Positions 1-5,642 of a stretch of DNA of 5,642 nt are shown here, in pieces. A model generated the notes under the pieces. It did not search any database, had not been told where the DNA came from, and saw only the letters and a program-made list of their open reading frames with translations. Each line of letters starts with the position of its first letter. Position 1 is the stretch's first letter. Made by a program: the position numbers and the translations under genes. The DNA comes from Azonexaceae bacterium. GTDB lineage: Bacteria; Pseudomonadota; Gammaproteobacteria; Burkholderiales; Rhodocyclaceae. The stretch is taken from assembly GCA_009469685.1 (NCBI GenBank), contig SSTA01000289.1, forward strand, positions 1 to 5,642. Reading direction: 5' to 3'.

Positions 1-246
1 CAGGTCGGCAAGGCAGGGCCGCGGCTTGTCGTAGAATGCCCGCCAGTGCTCCTTGGTTCCGAGCACCTCACCGGCCCGCACGCCGGTCAGGCGTTCGCAG
101 GCGCGATTCCACACGATGACCCGGCCCTCGCGGTCGAGGACAAAGGTCGGTAACACCAGGTCTTCCATCAGGGTAATGGCGAAGGCGATGCCGTCGCGGA
201 GCGAGTCATCGGCATACGGATCGAGAATCTGGGCGTTTCCTGTCAT
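1..246 (-). CDS. PAS-domain signalling protein, N-terminal part (runs off left edge)
   Basis: Eighty-two codons are visible, from the ATG at 246 to the window edge; the C-terminus is missing. After about 30 residues a PAS domain begins, with LPTFVLD (residues 32-38), VWNRACERLTG (45-55) and the HWRAFY and RPCLADL segments (67-82). No signal peptide or membrane segment is visible in this part, so a cytoplasmic sensor is likely. The missing output could be GGDEF, GGDEF-EAL, a histidine kinase or a chemoreceptor; the sequence does not say which. The PAS region aligns without gaps to the PAS of the kinase at 2166-4283, with 27 of 51 residues identical by my hand count. The ATG is the only start I find close upstream, but its AGGA lies directly against it, so initiation looks weak. 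A 79-base gap separates it from the preceding gene, so it could be the end of the operon or a separate unit. Confidence 0.85.
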   Translation of the reverse strand, partial: MTGNAQILDPYADDSLRDGIAFAITLMEDLVLPTFVLDREGRVIVWNRACERLTGVRAGEVLGTKEHWRAFYDKPRPCLADL

Positions 247-325
247 TCCTGGTCTGAGTGAAGGGACCGCTGGGGATATCGGCTTACCTTTCTGCCCAGC
301 CGGTCGCAGTGAGATTCCTAGGCCA
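247..325. other. 79-base intergenic gap, the largest in the window
   Basis: This is the only sizeable non-coding stretch between the visible genes. It contains an imperfect inverted repeat (267-274 with 295-303, one bulged base, loop of about 20). No T-run follows it on the minus strand, so it is not a convincing terminator. I see no clear sigma-70 or sigma-54 promoter for the gene starting at 246. A promoter or weak attenuator could be here but is not shown by the sequence. Confidence 0.5.
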
Positions 326-862
326 TCATTCGTCGTCAAGCAAGACCGCACCGTCTGGTCCCCGCCGCACCTGGGTGATGCCGGGTTCCGCCTGCTCGAG
401 GCGACGCAGCTCGATTTCTTCCGGCGTCAGCTGCCCGCGCTCCGAACGCTTCTGCTCGGCCAGCAGCCGATCCTCGATCGTTCGATCATGGAAGGACAAG
501 GCGTCGCGGACCACCGCGACGATTTCGTCATCGTCCCAAGGCTTTACCAGATATCGATGGATCCCGGCTTCGTTGACCGCCGCCATCAGGGTCGCGAAAT
601 CGGTGGTCGCCGACAGGATGATGCGGGGCACGTCCGGCTGAATCTGGCGAAAATGCTTGAGAAAGCTGACGCCGTCCATCGTTGGCATGCGGTAGTCAGA
701 CACCACGAGGTCGTAGGGCACGCCGGCCGCCCGGATCAGCGCTGCCTGGGGGTCGCTGAAGGTGTCTATGGTCAGGTCGTGGCGCTGCAAGCCGCGATTG
801 AGGACGCGCTTGAGCGCTGCGAGCAGATTGACCTCGTCATCGACGAGCAGCAGGTGAGTCAC
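326..862 (-). CDS. REC-only response regulator with charged C-terminal tail
   Basis: This is a 178-residue CheY-like receiver without a DNA-binding or enzymatic output domain. The acidic pair D8-D9, phosphoacceptor D56 (in VSDYRMP), S84 and K107 (in VKPWDDD) are all present, so it should accept phosphate. The receiver ends near residue 125. A charged, probably helical tail of about 50 residues follows (residues 128-155), ending in an acidic DDE. The start is GTG at 862, overlapping the upstream stop by 4 bases (GTGA), with a strong AAGGAGG five bases upstream, so translation is coupled to the HD-GYP gene. Its receiver resembles that of the HD-GYP regulator (shared IHRY..KPWDD segment), suggesting duplication. 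Likely roles, by inference, are a second target of the hemerythrin kinase, a phosphate sink, or a protein-interaction output acting on the neighbouring PAS protein. Confidence 0.93.
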   Translation of the reverse strand: MTHLLLVDDEVNLLAALKRVLNRGLQRHDLTIDTFSDPQAALIRAAGVPYDLVVSDYRMPTMDGVSFLKHFRQIQPDVPRIILSATTDFATLMAAVNEAGIHRYLVKPWDDDEIVAVVRDALSFHDRTIEDRLLAEQKRSERGQLTPEEIELRRLEQAEPGITQVRRGPDGAVLLDDE

Positions 863-2169
863 CGAACCCTCCTTGGGCGAATGGGGATGCGCAGTTCTAG
901 GCCCTCGCTGCGGGCGTACTGCCGAATCTGGCGCACCAGATTATCGTCGAGCACGTAATCGGCCGCCAGCAGGAGCACGCCGTCGCGGGTCACCAGGTCG
1001 CGGGCCAGGACCATGCCGGGTTCGAGGTGTTCAGGGCTCACGAGCTGCTCGCCGCCGTCGGCCGGCTCACTGGCACCGAGCACCTGCAGGAAGGCATCGA
1101 CCACGACAGGATCGTAGCGTTTGCCACGGCTTTCGGCGATCAGCTTGCGCGCTTCTTCGACCGACTGCCGGCGCATCGACAGCGTACCGATCTGCAGCCC
1201 ATCGTAATCGTTGGCCACCGCCAGTATCCGTGCCCCCAGGGGGATGGCGGTGCCGCTCAGGCCGTCCGGGAACCCTTGGCCGTCAAAGCGCTCGTGATGG
1301 GAACGCAGCAGTTTGGCCGCCGCCTGGAGTTCGTCCAGGGCCATCAGCGATTGCTCGCCGCGCACCGGATGCTTGCGGTACTGGCCCAGCTCGTCGCTGG
1401 TCAAGTGGGTGACCGGCTTGGCGAGCAGGGTATCGGCCAGCCCGATCTTGCCGATGTCGTGGAGCAATCCGGCCAGGAAGACGTTCTGGCAGGTCTCCGG
1501 ATCGAGTTTGAGGGCGTTGGCGATCTTGCGCGAGAGATCGGCCACCCGGCGTGAGTGCCCGGCCAGGGAACTGCCCCGCAGTTCGATCAGGTTCGCGAAA
1601 ACCTTGATCGAGGTGAGGAAGCTGGTCTTGAGCTTGTCGTGGGCGCTGCGCAATTCCACCGTGCGCTCCATCACCTTGAGCTCCAGGTTGGCGTTGAGGT
1701 CCTTGAGTTCCTCGTTCTGCCTCGCCGTGAGCTCCTCCAGGCGCGCCTTCTCGCGCTCCAGCGCCTTGCGCTCGAGAGCCTGGCGCACGATCAGGACGAT
1801 GTCGTTGTCGTCCCACGGTTTGGAGACGTAGCGATGGATCTCGCCCTTGTTGATCGCCTCGACGGTGGAATTGATGTCGGCATACCCGGTGAGCAGAATG
1901 CGCACCGTATCCGGCCAGCGGCAACGCACTTGCTCGAGAAATCGGGCACCGTCCATTTCCGGCATGCGCATGTCGGAAATGACCAGATCGACGGGTTCGG
2001 CTTCCAAGAGTCGCAATCCCTCGGCGCCTCCAGCCGCGACTTGTACCTGAAAACCGTGCGGGCGGAAGAGGCGACGCAGGGCCGACAGGATGTTGGGTTC
2101 GTCGTCGACGCAGAGCAGCCTCCAGGCCACCTCCGCGCCAGCCACCCCCGCCGCTGCGACCTCAGTCAT
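859..2169 (-). CDS. REC-HD-GYP response regulator (RpfG-type), variant active site
   Basis: This 436-residue cytoplasmic regulator has a REC domain at about 16-132 (D22-D23, phosphoacceptor D66, T94, K117), a coiled coil at about 133-185 with an ERT motif (168-170), and an HD-GYP domain at about 186-365. A small accessory domain follows at about 378-430. HD-GYP domains hydrolyse cyclic-di-GMP using a two- or three-metal centre. Visible landmarks are H205, H237-D238 with K241 (HDIGKIG), H267 and H291-H292 in HHERFDGQGFP. Two departures stand out: GYP reads GFP (299-301), and the usual VADxxDA segment reads VANDYDGL, with N320 in place of a metal-binding aspartate. Activity is therefore uncertain. 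ATG at 2169 overlaps the kinase stop by 4 bases (ATGA), with GAGGG nine bases upstream. The pairing with the kinase implies phosphorylation by it. The accessory domain resembles the stand-alone protein at 5158-5469. Confidence 0.95.
   Translation of the reverse strand: MTEVAAAGVAGAEVAWRLLCVDDEPNILSALRRLFRPHGFQVQVAAGGAEGLRLLEAEPVDLVISDMRMPEMDGARFLEQVRCRWPDTVRILLTGYADINSTVEAINKGEIHRYVSKPWDDNDIVLIVRQALERKALEREKARLEELTARQNEELKDLNANLELKVMERTVELRSAHDKLKTSFLTSIKVFANLIELRGSSLAGHSRRVADLSRKIANALKLDPETCQNVFLAGLLHDIGKIGLADTLLAKPVTHLTSDELGQYRKHPVRGEQSLMALDELQAAAKLLRSHHERFDGQGFPDGLSGTAIPLGARILAVANDYDGLQIGTLSMRRQSVEEARKLIAESRGKRYDPVVVDAFLQVLGASEPADGGEQLVSPEHLEPGMVLARDLVTRDGVLLLAADYVLDDNLVRQIRQYARSEGLELRIPIRPRRVR
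868..874 (-). promoter_or_regulatory. Strong ribosome-binding site for the REC-only gene
   Basis: On the minus strand this reads AAGGAGG, five bases before the GTG at 862. It supports the GTG start that overlaps the upstream stop codon, and suggests efficient reinitiation despite the non-ATG start. Confidence 0.85.
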
Positions 2170-4283
2170 TGACCCTTACCCTCGGTGGATTCGACATGTT
2201 TCACCGGCAAAGTGATGTGGAAGGTGCTTCCTTTGCCAACCTCGCTCGCAACCGCGATGCGGCCGTTATGATTTTGCACGATTCCGTAGGCTAGAGACAG
2301 ACCGAGGCCGGTCCCCTTACCCACCGGCTTGGTGGTGAAGAACGGATCGAAGATTTTGGCGCGGATCGCTTCGGGAATGCCACTTCCGTCGTCGGCGAAA
2401 TCCAGCCAGACATGACCGTCGGCGAAGCCGGTACGGATGGTGATGCGGCCCCGCTTGTCGCCCATGGCGTGGGCGGCATTGACCAACAGATTCATGAACA
2501 CCTGGTTGAGCTGCGCCGGCAAGCACTCGACTTCGGGAATATCCCCATATTCCTTGACGACGTCGGCCGCGTATTTGATTTCACTGGCGACGATATTGAG
2601 GGTCGAATCGATCCCCTGATGCAGGTCGGAAAATTGCCATTCCTGGTTCGAATCGACGCGGGAAAAGTCCTTGAGATCCTGGACGATCTTCCTGACCCGG
2701 GTAATGCCCTCCTTCGATTCCGCCATCAATACGGGGATGTCCTCCTTGAGGAAGTCGAGATCGACTTCCCGGGAAAGGGCCACCAGGCGATCGCGCAAAG
2801 CGGGATCGGCGATATCCGGGGTGGCCTCCTCAAGCGCGGAAAGCACTTTGAACAGGTCACCGAGATATTTCTCCAAGGTACCGAGATTGGAATGGACATA
2901 GCCGATGGGGTTGTTGATTTCGTGGGCGACGCCGGCAGCGAGCTGGCCGATCGACGCCAGTTTTTCCGACTGGGCCAACTGGGCCTGGGTGTCCGACAGT
3001 CGGATATTGAGTTCGGTCAATTCGGCGTAGCGCCGTCGCAGCTCGGCCTCGGCGACTTCCCGGCGGGCGACGTCATCGGCGAGCTGCTGGTTGGTGGCCG
3101 CCAACTGGGCGGTGCGCTCGGCGACCAGATTCTCCAGCTTGCCCTGGTACTGGCGCAATTCATCCGTCGCCCGGTGTCTTTCGGTAACGTCCTGGAGGGT
3201 CTCGATCGCTCCGATGATGCGCCCTTCGCCATCACGCAGGGGAGCCGCGGTAAAGTAGAGCCAACGCCCGCCGGGCCCGAAAGTCGGGAAGTAGTCCTCG
3301 ACTTCATAGGCGCCTTCGATCAGGGGCGAAGGCTTGAATTTCCCCGGATAGAAACTTTCCAGTCCCTCGTGGGCGGCGCTCACGATCAAGTCCGCGAGGA
3401 TAGGTCGCTCGGTGGCATAAAAAGCCGCCCACTGCCGCCGCGTGCCGATCATCTCGCTGGCCGGCACCCCGGTGACTGCGGCACAGGCCCGGTTCCAGTG
3501 GGTGACGCAGTGGCTGGCATCGATGACCAGGGTCGGCACCGGATCGCCTTCGACGATCTGGGCCAGAAGCTGCTTCATGTAGCGGTGGGTATCGAGATTG
3601 CGTCGCCTTTCCGAATCCAGCAAGCGACTCTGGGTCGTTTCGACCGTTTCCAGGGCAGACGCCAGTTCGCCCCGCTCCCGCTCGAGACGGACGTTCGCCT
3701 CGGAAAGCGCCTGTGTCCGTTCGCCAACCAGCGTTTCGAGGTCACGGTTGAGGTCGGCCAGAGCCTGGTTGCGAAGGGCGATGACCCGGTAGAGCGAATT
3801 GAGGGCCTCGAGAAGACTGGCTGTCGCCGGATCGGCATTTCCCTCCTTTTCGCTTGCGAAGGCTTCGGCGGCCGTACGCCCCGCCCGAATCGCCTTGACC
3901 TGGCGGGCCATCGACTGGTCGACACCGAGAATGTGGTAAGTCAGCCAGCTGGTCAGATAACGCAGGAGAAATTCGGAGTCGCCGCCGGCGGTGCAGGTGT
4001 CGCGCATGGTCGCGACCTGGCGCGCGAATTCCTGGTGGATGCCCCGATGCAGTTGCACGTGGCGAGGATCGACTCCGGTTCCCGCCATCAATTCCTCTTC
4101 GTGGGCGAAGTGGTCGACCGCGTATTGGAGCAGATGGGCGAAGACGCCTTCGAATTCCCTGGCACGTTGCGGCTCCGCCTGCAGCTGCCCAACCCAGTTG
4201 ATGATGCGGACGAGTTCCTGGTGCTCCCCGTCGACGACGGGTTCACCGGTGAGGAAGCGATCATTCCAGACGAAGGTATCCAT
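2166..4283 (-). CDS. Hemerythrin-PAS-histidine kinase, likely oxygen or redox sensor
   Basis: This is a 705-residue cytoplasmic kinase. Residues 1-130 form a bacteriohemerythrin domain with all seven diiron ligands in place: H21, H58, E62, H79, H83, H117 and D122. Such domains bind O2 reversibly and can also respond to redox state or NO. A coiled coil (about 155-240) leads to a PAS domain (about 243-370, VPTLVID to ETLQDVTER). A second coiled coil (about 371-440) precedes the dimerisation domain, with phosphoacceptor H454 in AHEINNP. The two dimerisation helices are separated by a long segment (about 466-525). The ATPase domain has N598/N602, DDGSGIP (631-637), FFTTK (648-652) and GKGTGLGL (655-662). 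No membrane segments are visible. ATG at 4283 gives the N-terminus expected of the hemerythrin family (FVWNDRF). It lies 14 bases after the HDOD stop with no good ribosome-binding site. The adjacent receivers at 859-2169 and 326-862 are its probable partners. Confidence 0.96.
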   Translation of the reverse strand: MDTFVWNDRFLTGEPVVDGEHQELVRIINWVGQLQAEPQRAREFEGVFAHLLQYAVDHFAHEEELMAGTGVDPRHVQLHRGIHQEFARQVATMRDTCTAGGDSEFLLRYLTSWLTYHILGVDQSMARQVKAIRAGRTAAEAFASEKEGNADPATASLLEALNSLYRVIALRNQALADLNRDLETLVGERTQALSEANVRLERERGELASALETVETTQSRLLDSERRRNLDTHRYMKQLLAQIVEGDPVPTLVIDASHCVTHWNRACAAVTGVPASEMIGTRRQWAAFYATERPILADLIVSAAHEGLESFYPGKFKPSPLIEGAYEVEDYFPTFGPGGRWLYFTAAPLRDGEGRIIGAIETLQDVTERHRATDELRQYQGKLENLVAERTAQLAATNQQLADDVARREVAEAELRRRYAELTELNIRLSDTQAQLAQSEKLASIGQLAAGVAHEINNPIGYVHSNLGTLEKYLGDLFKVLSALEEATPDIADPALRDRLVALSREVDLDFLKEDIPVLMAESKEGITRVRKIVQDLKDFSRVDSNQEWQFSDLHQGIDSTLNIVASEIKYAADVVKEYGDIPEVECLPAQLNQVFMNLLVNAAHAMGDKRGRITIRTGFADGHVWLDFADDGSGIPEAIRAKIFDPFFTTKPVGKGTGLGLSLAYGIVQNHNGRIAVASEVGKGSTFHITLPVKHVESTEGKGQ
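2179..2183 (-). promoter_or_regulatory. Probable ribosome-binding site for the REC-HD-GYP gene
   Basis: GAGGG on the minus strand lies nine bases before the ATG at 2169, inside the last codons of the kinase gene. A second candidate, AAGGG (2173-2177), is only three bases from the start and less likely to be used. Confidence 0.55.
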
Positions 4284-4297
4284 AGGCTGGAAACCGG

Positions 4298-5161
4298 TCA
4301 GTGTTGGCCGAACATTTCGCAGTAGGCGTCGAGCCGCTGTTCAACTTCCTGGAACAATTCCTGGCTGTCCGCCCAGGAGAGTCCGGCTTCGTTCCAGCAG
4401 GGCGGATAAATCCAGGGCACTTGGTCTGTTTCATCCCCCGCCACATCGAGACTATGGGCAATGGCATCGGCCAGATGCACCACCGAGGCGAGGGAGCCGC
4501 TGAGCAGACTGCCGGCGTCGTGGTGCCCGCCGACCGCCACGCAGAGGGCATCCGGAAATCCCCAGGATTCGGCCAACTGCCGCCCGATGGCTGAATGGTC
4601 GATACCGAGCACCTCGACCTCGGCGTCCTGCAGGAGGCAGTCCCGGCTCTGCCGCACGCGGCGCACTTCCTGGAAGTGCCTGGGAAACCCGCCGGCAACA
4701 ACCAGGCGGCCGAGATCATGGAGGAGACCGGCGGCAAAAGCGCCGTCACCACTGCATTTCATGCGTCCGGCCAGCATACCGGCGCACAGGGCCGTGGCAA
4801 CCCCATGCCGCCAGAAACCCCTCAGATTGATCCCCGACGCCGCGGCATGGGCTCCGACCGGCCCCGAAACCGCCGCCGCCAGAGCGAGGTTGCGGATGTT
4901 CCCCATGCCCAGGACGAACACGGCATCGCGAACCGACACGACTTTGCGTCGCAAGCCGTAGAAAGACGAGTTGGCAATGCGCAGCAATCTTGCCACCAAG
5001 ACCTGGTCGAGGGCGATCTTGCGCGCCAGTTCTTCTCCCGAGGTCTCCGGATCGTCAAGGGAACGCAATAGCTCGTTGACGATGGCGGGCATGGGAGGCA
5101 GGGCGGCCAGTGCTCGGGAAAGGCTTTCCCGATCCAGTCGGAAATCGTCCTGGCCGGTCAT
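4298..5161 (-). CDS. HDOD-domain signalling protein
   Basis: This 287-residue protein is almost entirely an HDOD domain, a relative of HD phosphohydrolases found in bacterial signalling proteins, usually without a proven enzymatic activity. The typical LPPMPAIVNELL opening is at residues 21-32, followed by IALDQVLVARLLRIANS (49-65). Histidines and acids of the HD fold follow: H119 (WRH), H148-D149 (GLLHDLGRL), H189 (DHSAIG), H213-H214 (GGHHD) and D232 (HLADAI). Keeping this set is compatible with metal binding, but does not prove catalysis. No receiver, signal peptide or membrane segment is visible. The start is ATG at 5161, overlapping the upstream stop by 4 bases (ATGA), with a strong AAGGAGG six bases upstream. 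It directly precedes the hemerythrin kinase and is presumably co-transcribed with it. The role in the circuit (scaffold or phospho-signal target) is inference. Confidence 0.93.
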   Translation of the reverse strand: MTGQDDFRLDRESLSRALAALPPMPAIVNELLRSLDDPETSGEELARKIALDQVLVARLLRIANSSFYGLRRKVVSVRDAVFVLGMGNIRNLALAAAVSGPVGAHAAASGINLRGFWRHGVATALCAGMLAGRMKCSGDGAFAAGLLHDLGRLVVAGGFPRHFQEVRRVRQSRDCLLQDAEVEVLGIDHSAIGRQLAESWGFPDALCVAVGGHHDAGSLLSGSLASVVHLADAIAHSLDVAGDETDQVPWIYPPCWNEAGLSWADSQELFQEVEQRLDAYCEMFGQH

Positions 5162-5469
5162 TCCTGCCCTCCTTGCCGATAGGCGATGAGCAATCGGTGC
5201 AATTCCTCCGCCGGACCATTTCCGGCAGTATTGCGAAACAGATACTTGAGCCGGGATTCGCAGCGCTCCTGCTCCGCTTCACCAGAACCCTCTTCCCCTT
5301 TCACGCGTATCCGCGTGATTCCCTCGCGGCGTACCGCTTCGAGCATTTCTGCGGTCAATGCCGTACCGGCCATCACCAGTACCTTTCCGGAGGATTCCAG
5401 CAGGTCGGACGCGAGGACGGTCCCCGGCGCGATGGCATCGAGTTCGAGTTCCTGGACCGAATCATCCAC
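5158..5469 (-). CDS. Small protein: stand-alone HD-GYP-type accessory domain
   Basis: This is a 103-residue soluble protein of unknown function. Residues 8-56 (with APGTVLASDLL, GKVLVMAGTALT and REGITRIRV) match the small domain often placed next to HD-GYP domains, including the C-terminus of the regulator at 859-2169 (LEPGMVLARDL, 382-392). A variable Glu/Gly-rich linker (57-68) leads to a C-terminal segment (69-98, RLKYLFR and ELHRLLIAYR) that looks like two short helices. The start is GTG at 5469: an in-frame stop lies a little upstream and no other start codon follows it. GGAGG at 5479-5483 gives a nine-base spacing. The gene overlaps the preceding gene by 8 bases and the HDOD gene by 4. 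It could be a partner or regulator of the HD-GYP or HDOD proteins; that is inference. Confidence 0.85.
   Translation of the reverse strand: MDDSVQELELDAIAPGTVLASDLLESSGKVLVMAGTALTAEMLEAVRREGITRIRVKGEEGSGEAEQERCESRLKYLFRNTAGNGPAEELHRLLIAYRQGGQE
5168..5174 (-). promoter_or_regulatory. Strong ribosome-binding site for the HDOD gene
   Basis: AAGGAGG on the minus strand lies six bases before the ATG at 5161, within the end of the small-protein gene. It fixes the HDOD start at the ATGA overlap. Confidence 0.85.
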
Positions 5470-5642
5470 CCTCTGCCACCTCCGGCAACAACATCAGCAG
5501 GGCACCTCGCGCGTCGGGCCGGCGCGTCATGGGCCGCATCAAGGCTCGATAGCTGCGCGTGCCCGCCCGCCACGACAATTCTTCGCCGAAGGAGCGCTCG
5601 AAAAGGCCTGTGAGTTCCGCCGGCAGGCAATCGACTGCACGG
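5462..5642 (-). CDS. C-terminal fragment of an unidentified protein (runs off right edge)
   Basis: The reading frame starting at base 5641 stays open for 59 codons and ends with TGA at 5464-5462, overlapping the next gene's GTG by 8 bases. It was chosen over the two other minus-strand frames because of this tight coupling and because its protein looks ordinary (PAELTGLFERSFGEE, then WRAGTRSYRALMRPM and GALLMLLPEV). The competing open frame gives an Arg/Ala/Gly-rich product typical of shadow frames. The alternating segments at residues 22-54 could be the last strands of a PAS-like or related sensor fold, but I do not recognise the family. Being the first visible member of the chain of overlapping genes, it is probably part of the same operon, whose promoter would then lie outside the window. 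Confidence 0.7.
   Translation of the reverse strand, partial: RAVDCLPAELTGLFERSFGEELSWRAGTRSYRALMRPMTRRPDARGALLMLLPEVAEGG
5479..5483 (-). promoter_or_regulatory. Ribosome-binding site deciding the GTG start of the small protein
   Basis: GGAGG (followed by TG) on the minus strand sits nine bases before the GTG at 5469. With an in-frame stop upstream and no other start codon in between, it decides the start of the 103-residue protein. Confidence 0.7.

Noticed and set aside
276..283. GCCGATAT on the minus strand, resembling the -10 box of flagellar sigma-28 promoters
   Set aside because: No matching -35 element (TAAA-type) is found at the required spacing, so a single seven-of-eight match is not enough.
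267..303. Imperfect hairpin in the gap before the left-edge gene, considered as a terminator
   Set aside because: It has a bulged stem, a loop of about 20 bases and no T-run on the minus strand, so it lacks the marks of an intrinsic terminator. It could still have a minor effect.
466..525. Possible frameshift or insertion in the kinase dimerisation domain (these are residue numbers of the kinase; about bases 2709-2888)
   Set aside because: The long segment between the two dimerisation helices stays in frame, keeps helical character, and is followed by intact ATPase motifs. Similar long forms are familiar in proteobacterial [12 protein letters not shown] kinases, so it looks like a family trait.
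53..958. 301-codon open frame on the plus strand
   Set aside because: It spans three minus-strand features and a gap, is Arg/Ser-rich at the start, and shows no recognisable domain. It is a shadow of the REC gene and its neighbours.
2412..4325. 637-codon open frame on the plus strand, antisense to the kinase
   Set aside because: It mirrors the kinase gene in a GC-rich sequence where antisense frames often stay open. The product shows no domain I recognise and has no ribosome-binding context, whereas the minus-strand frame encodes intact hemerythrin, PAS and kinase motifs.
5373..5630. Alternative minus-strand open frame of 85 codons at the right end
   Set aside because: The product is Arg/Ala/Gly-rich and overlaps both the better-supported C-terminal fragment and the accessory-domain gene in another frame.

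Overview
The window is a GC-rich stretch of bacterial DNA in which every gene I can support lies on the minus strand, so transcription runs right to left. It is packed with two-component and cyclic-di-GMP-type signalling genes. Codon use and the style of the domains (hemerythrin-PAS-histidine kinase, REC-HD-GYP, HDOD) suggest a proteobacterium. A betaproteobacterium of the Rhodocyclales kind (Azoarcus, Thauera, Dechloromonas relatives) is my best guess, from general familiarity rather than any search. There are no RNA genes, mobile elements, CRISPR repeats or signs of recent transfer.

Layout in transcription order: (1) 5642-5462, C-terminal 59 codons of an unidentified protein; (2) 5469-5158, a 103-residue protein built on a small domain also found at the end of the HD-GYP protein; (3) 5161-4298, an HDOD protein; (4) 4283-2166, a hemerythrin-PAS-histidine kinase; (5) 2169-859, a response regulator with REC, coiled coil, HD-GYP and a C-terminal accessory domain; (6) 862-326, a REC-only response regulator with a charged tail; (7) 246-1, the N-terminus of a PAS protein that runs off the left edge. 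Genes 1 to 6 overlap by 4 or 8 bases, except for a 14-base gap before the kinase, so they look like one operon. A 79-base gap separates gene 6 from gene 7, whose PAS domain is closely related to that of the kinase.

Working model (inference): the diiron hemerythrin domain reports oxygen or redox state to the kinase. The kinase phosphorylates one or both downstream receivers. The HD-GYP output would change cyclic-di-GMP, or act as a binding or scaffold module if its altered metal site is inactive. The HDOD protein, the small accessory-domain protein and the flanking PAS proteins probably belong to the same circuit. Each family is known. The less ordinary points are the variant HD-GYP residues, the free-standing copy of the accessory domain, and the paired receivers and paired PAS domains around one oxygen-sensing kinase.
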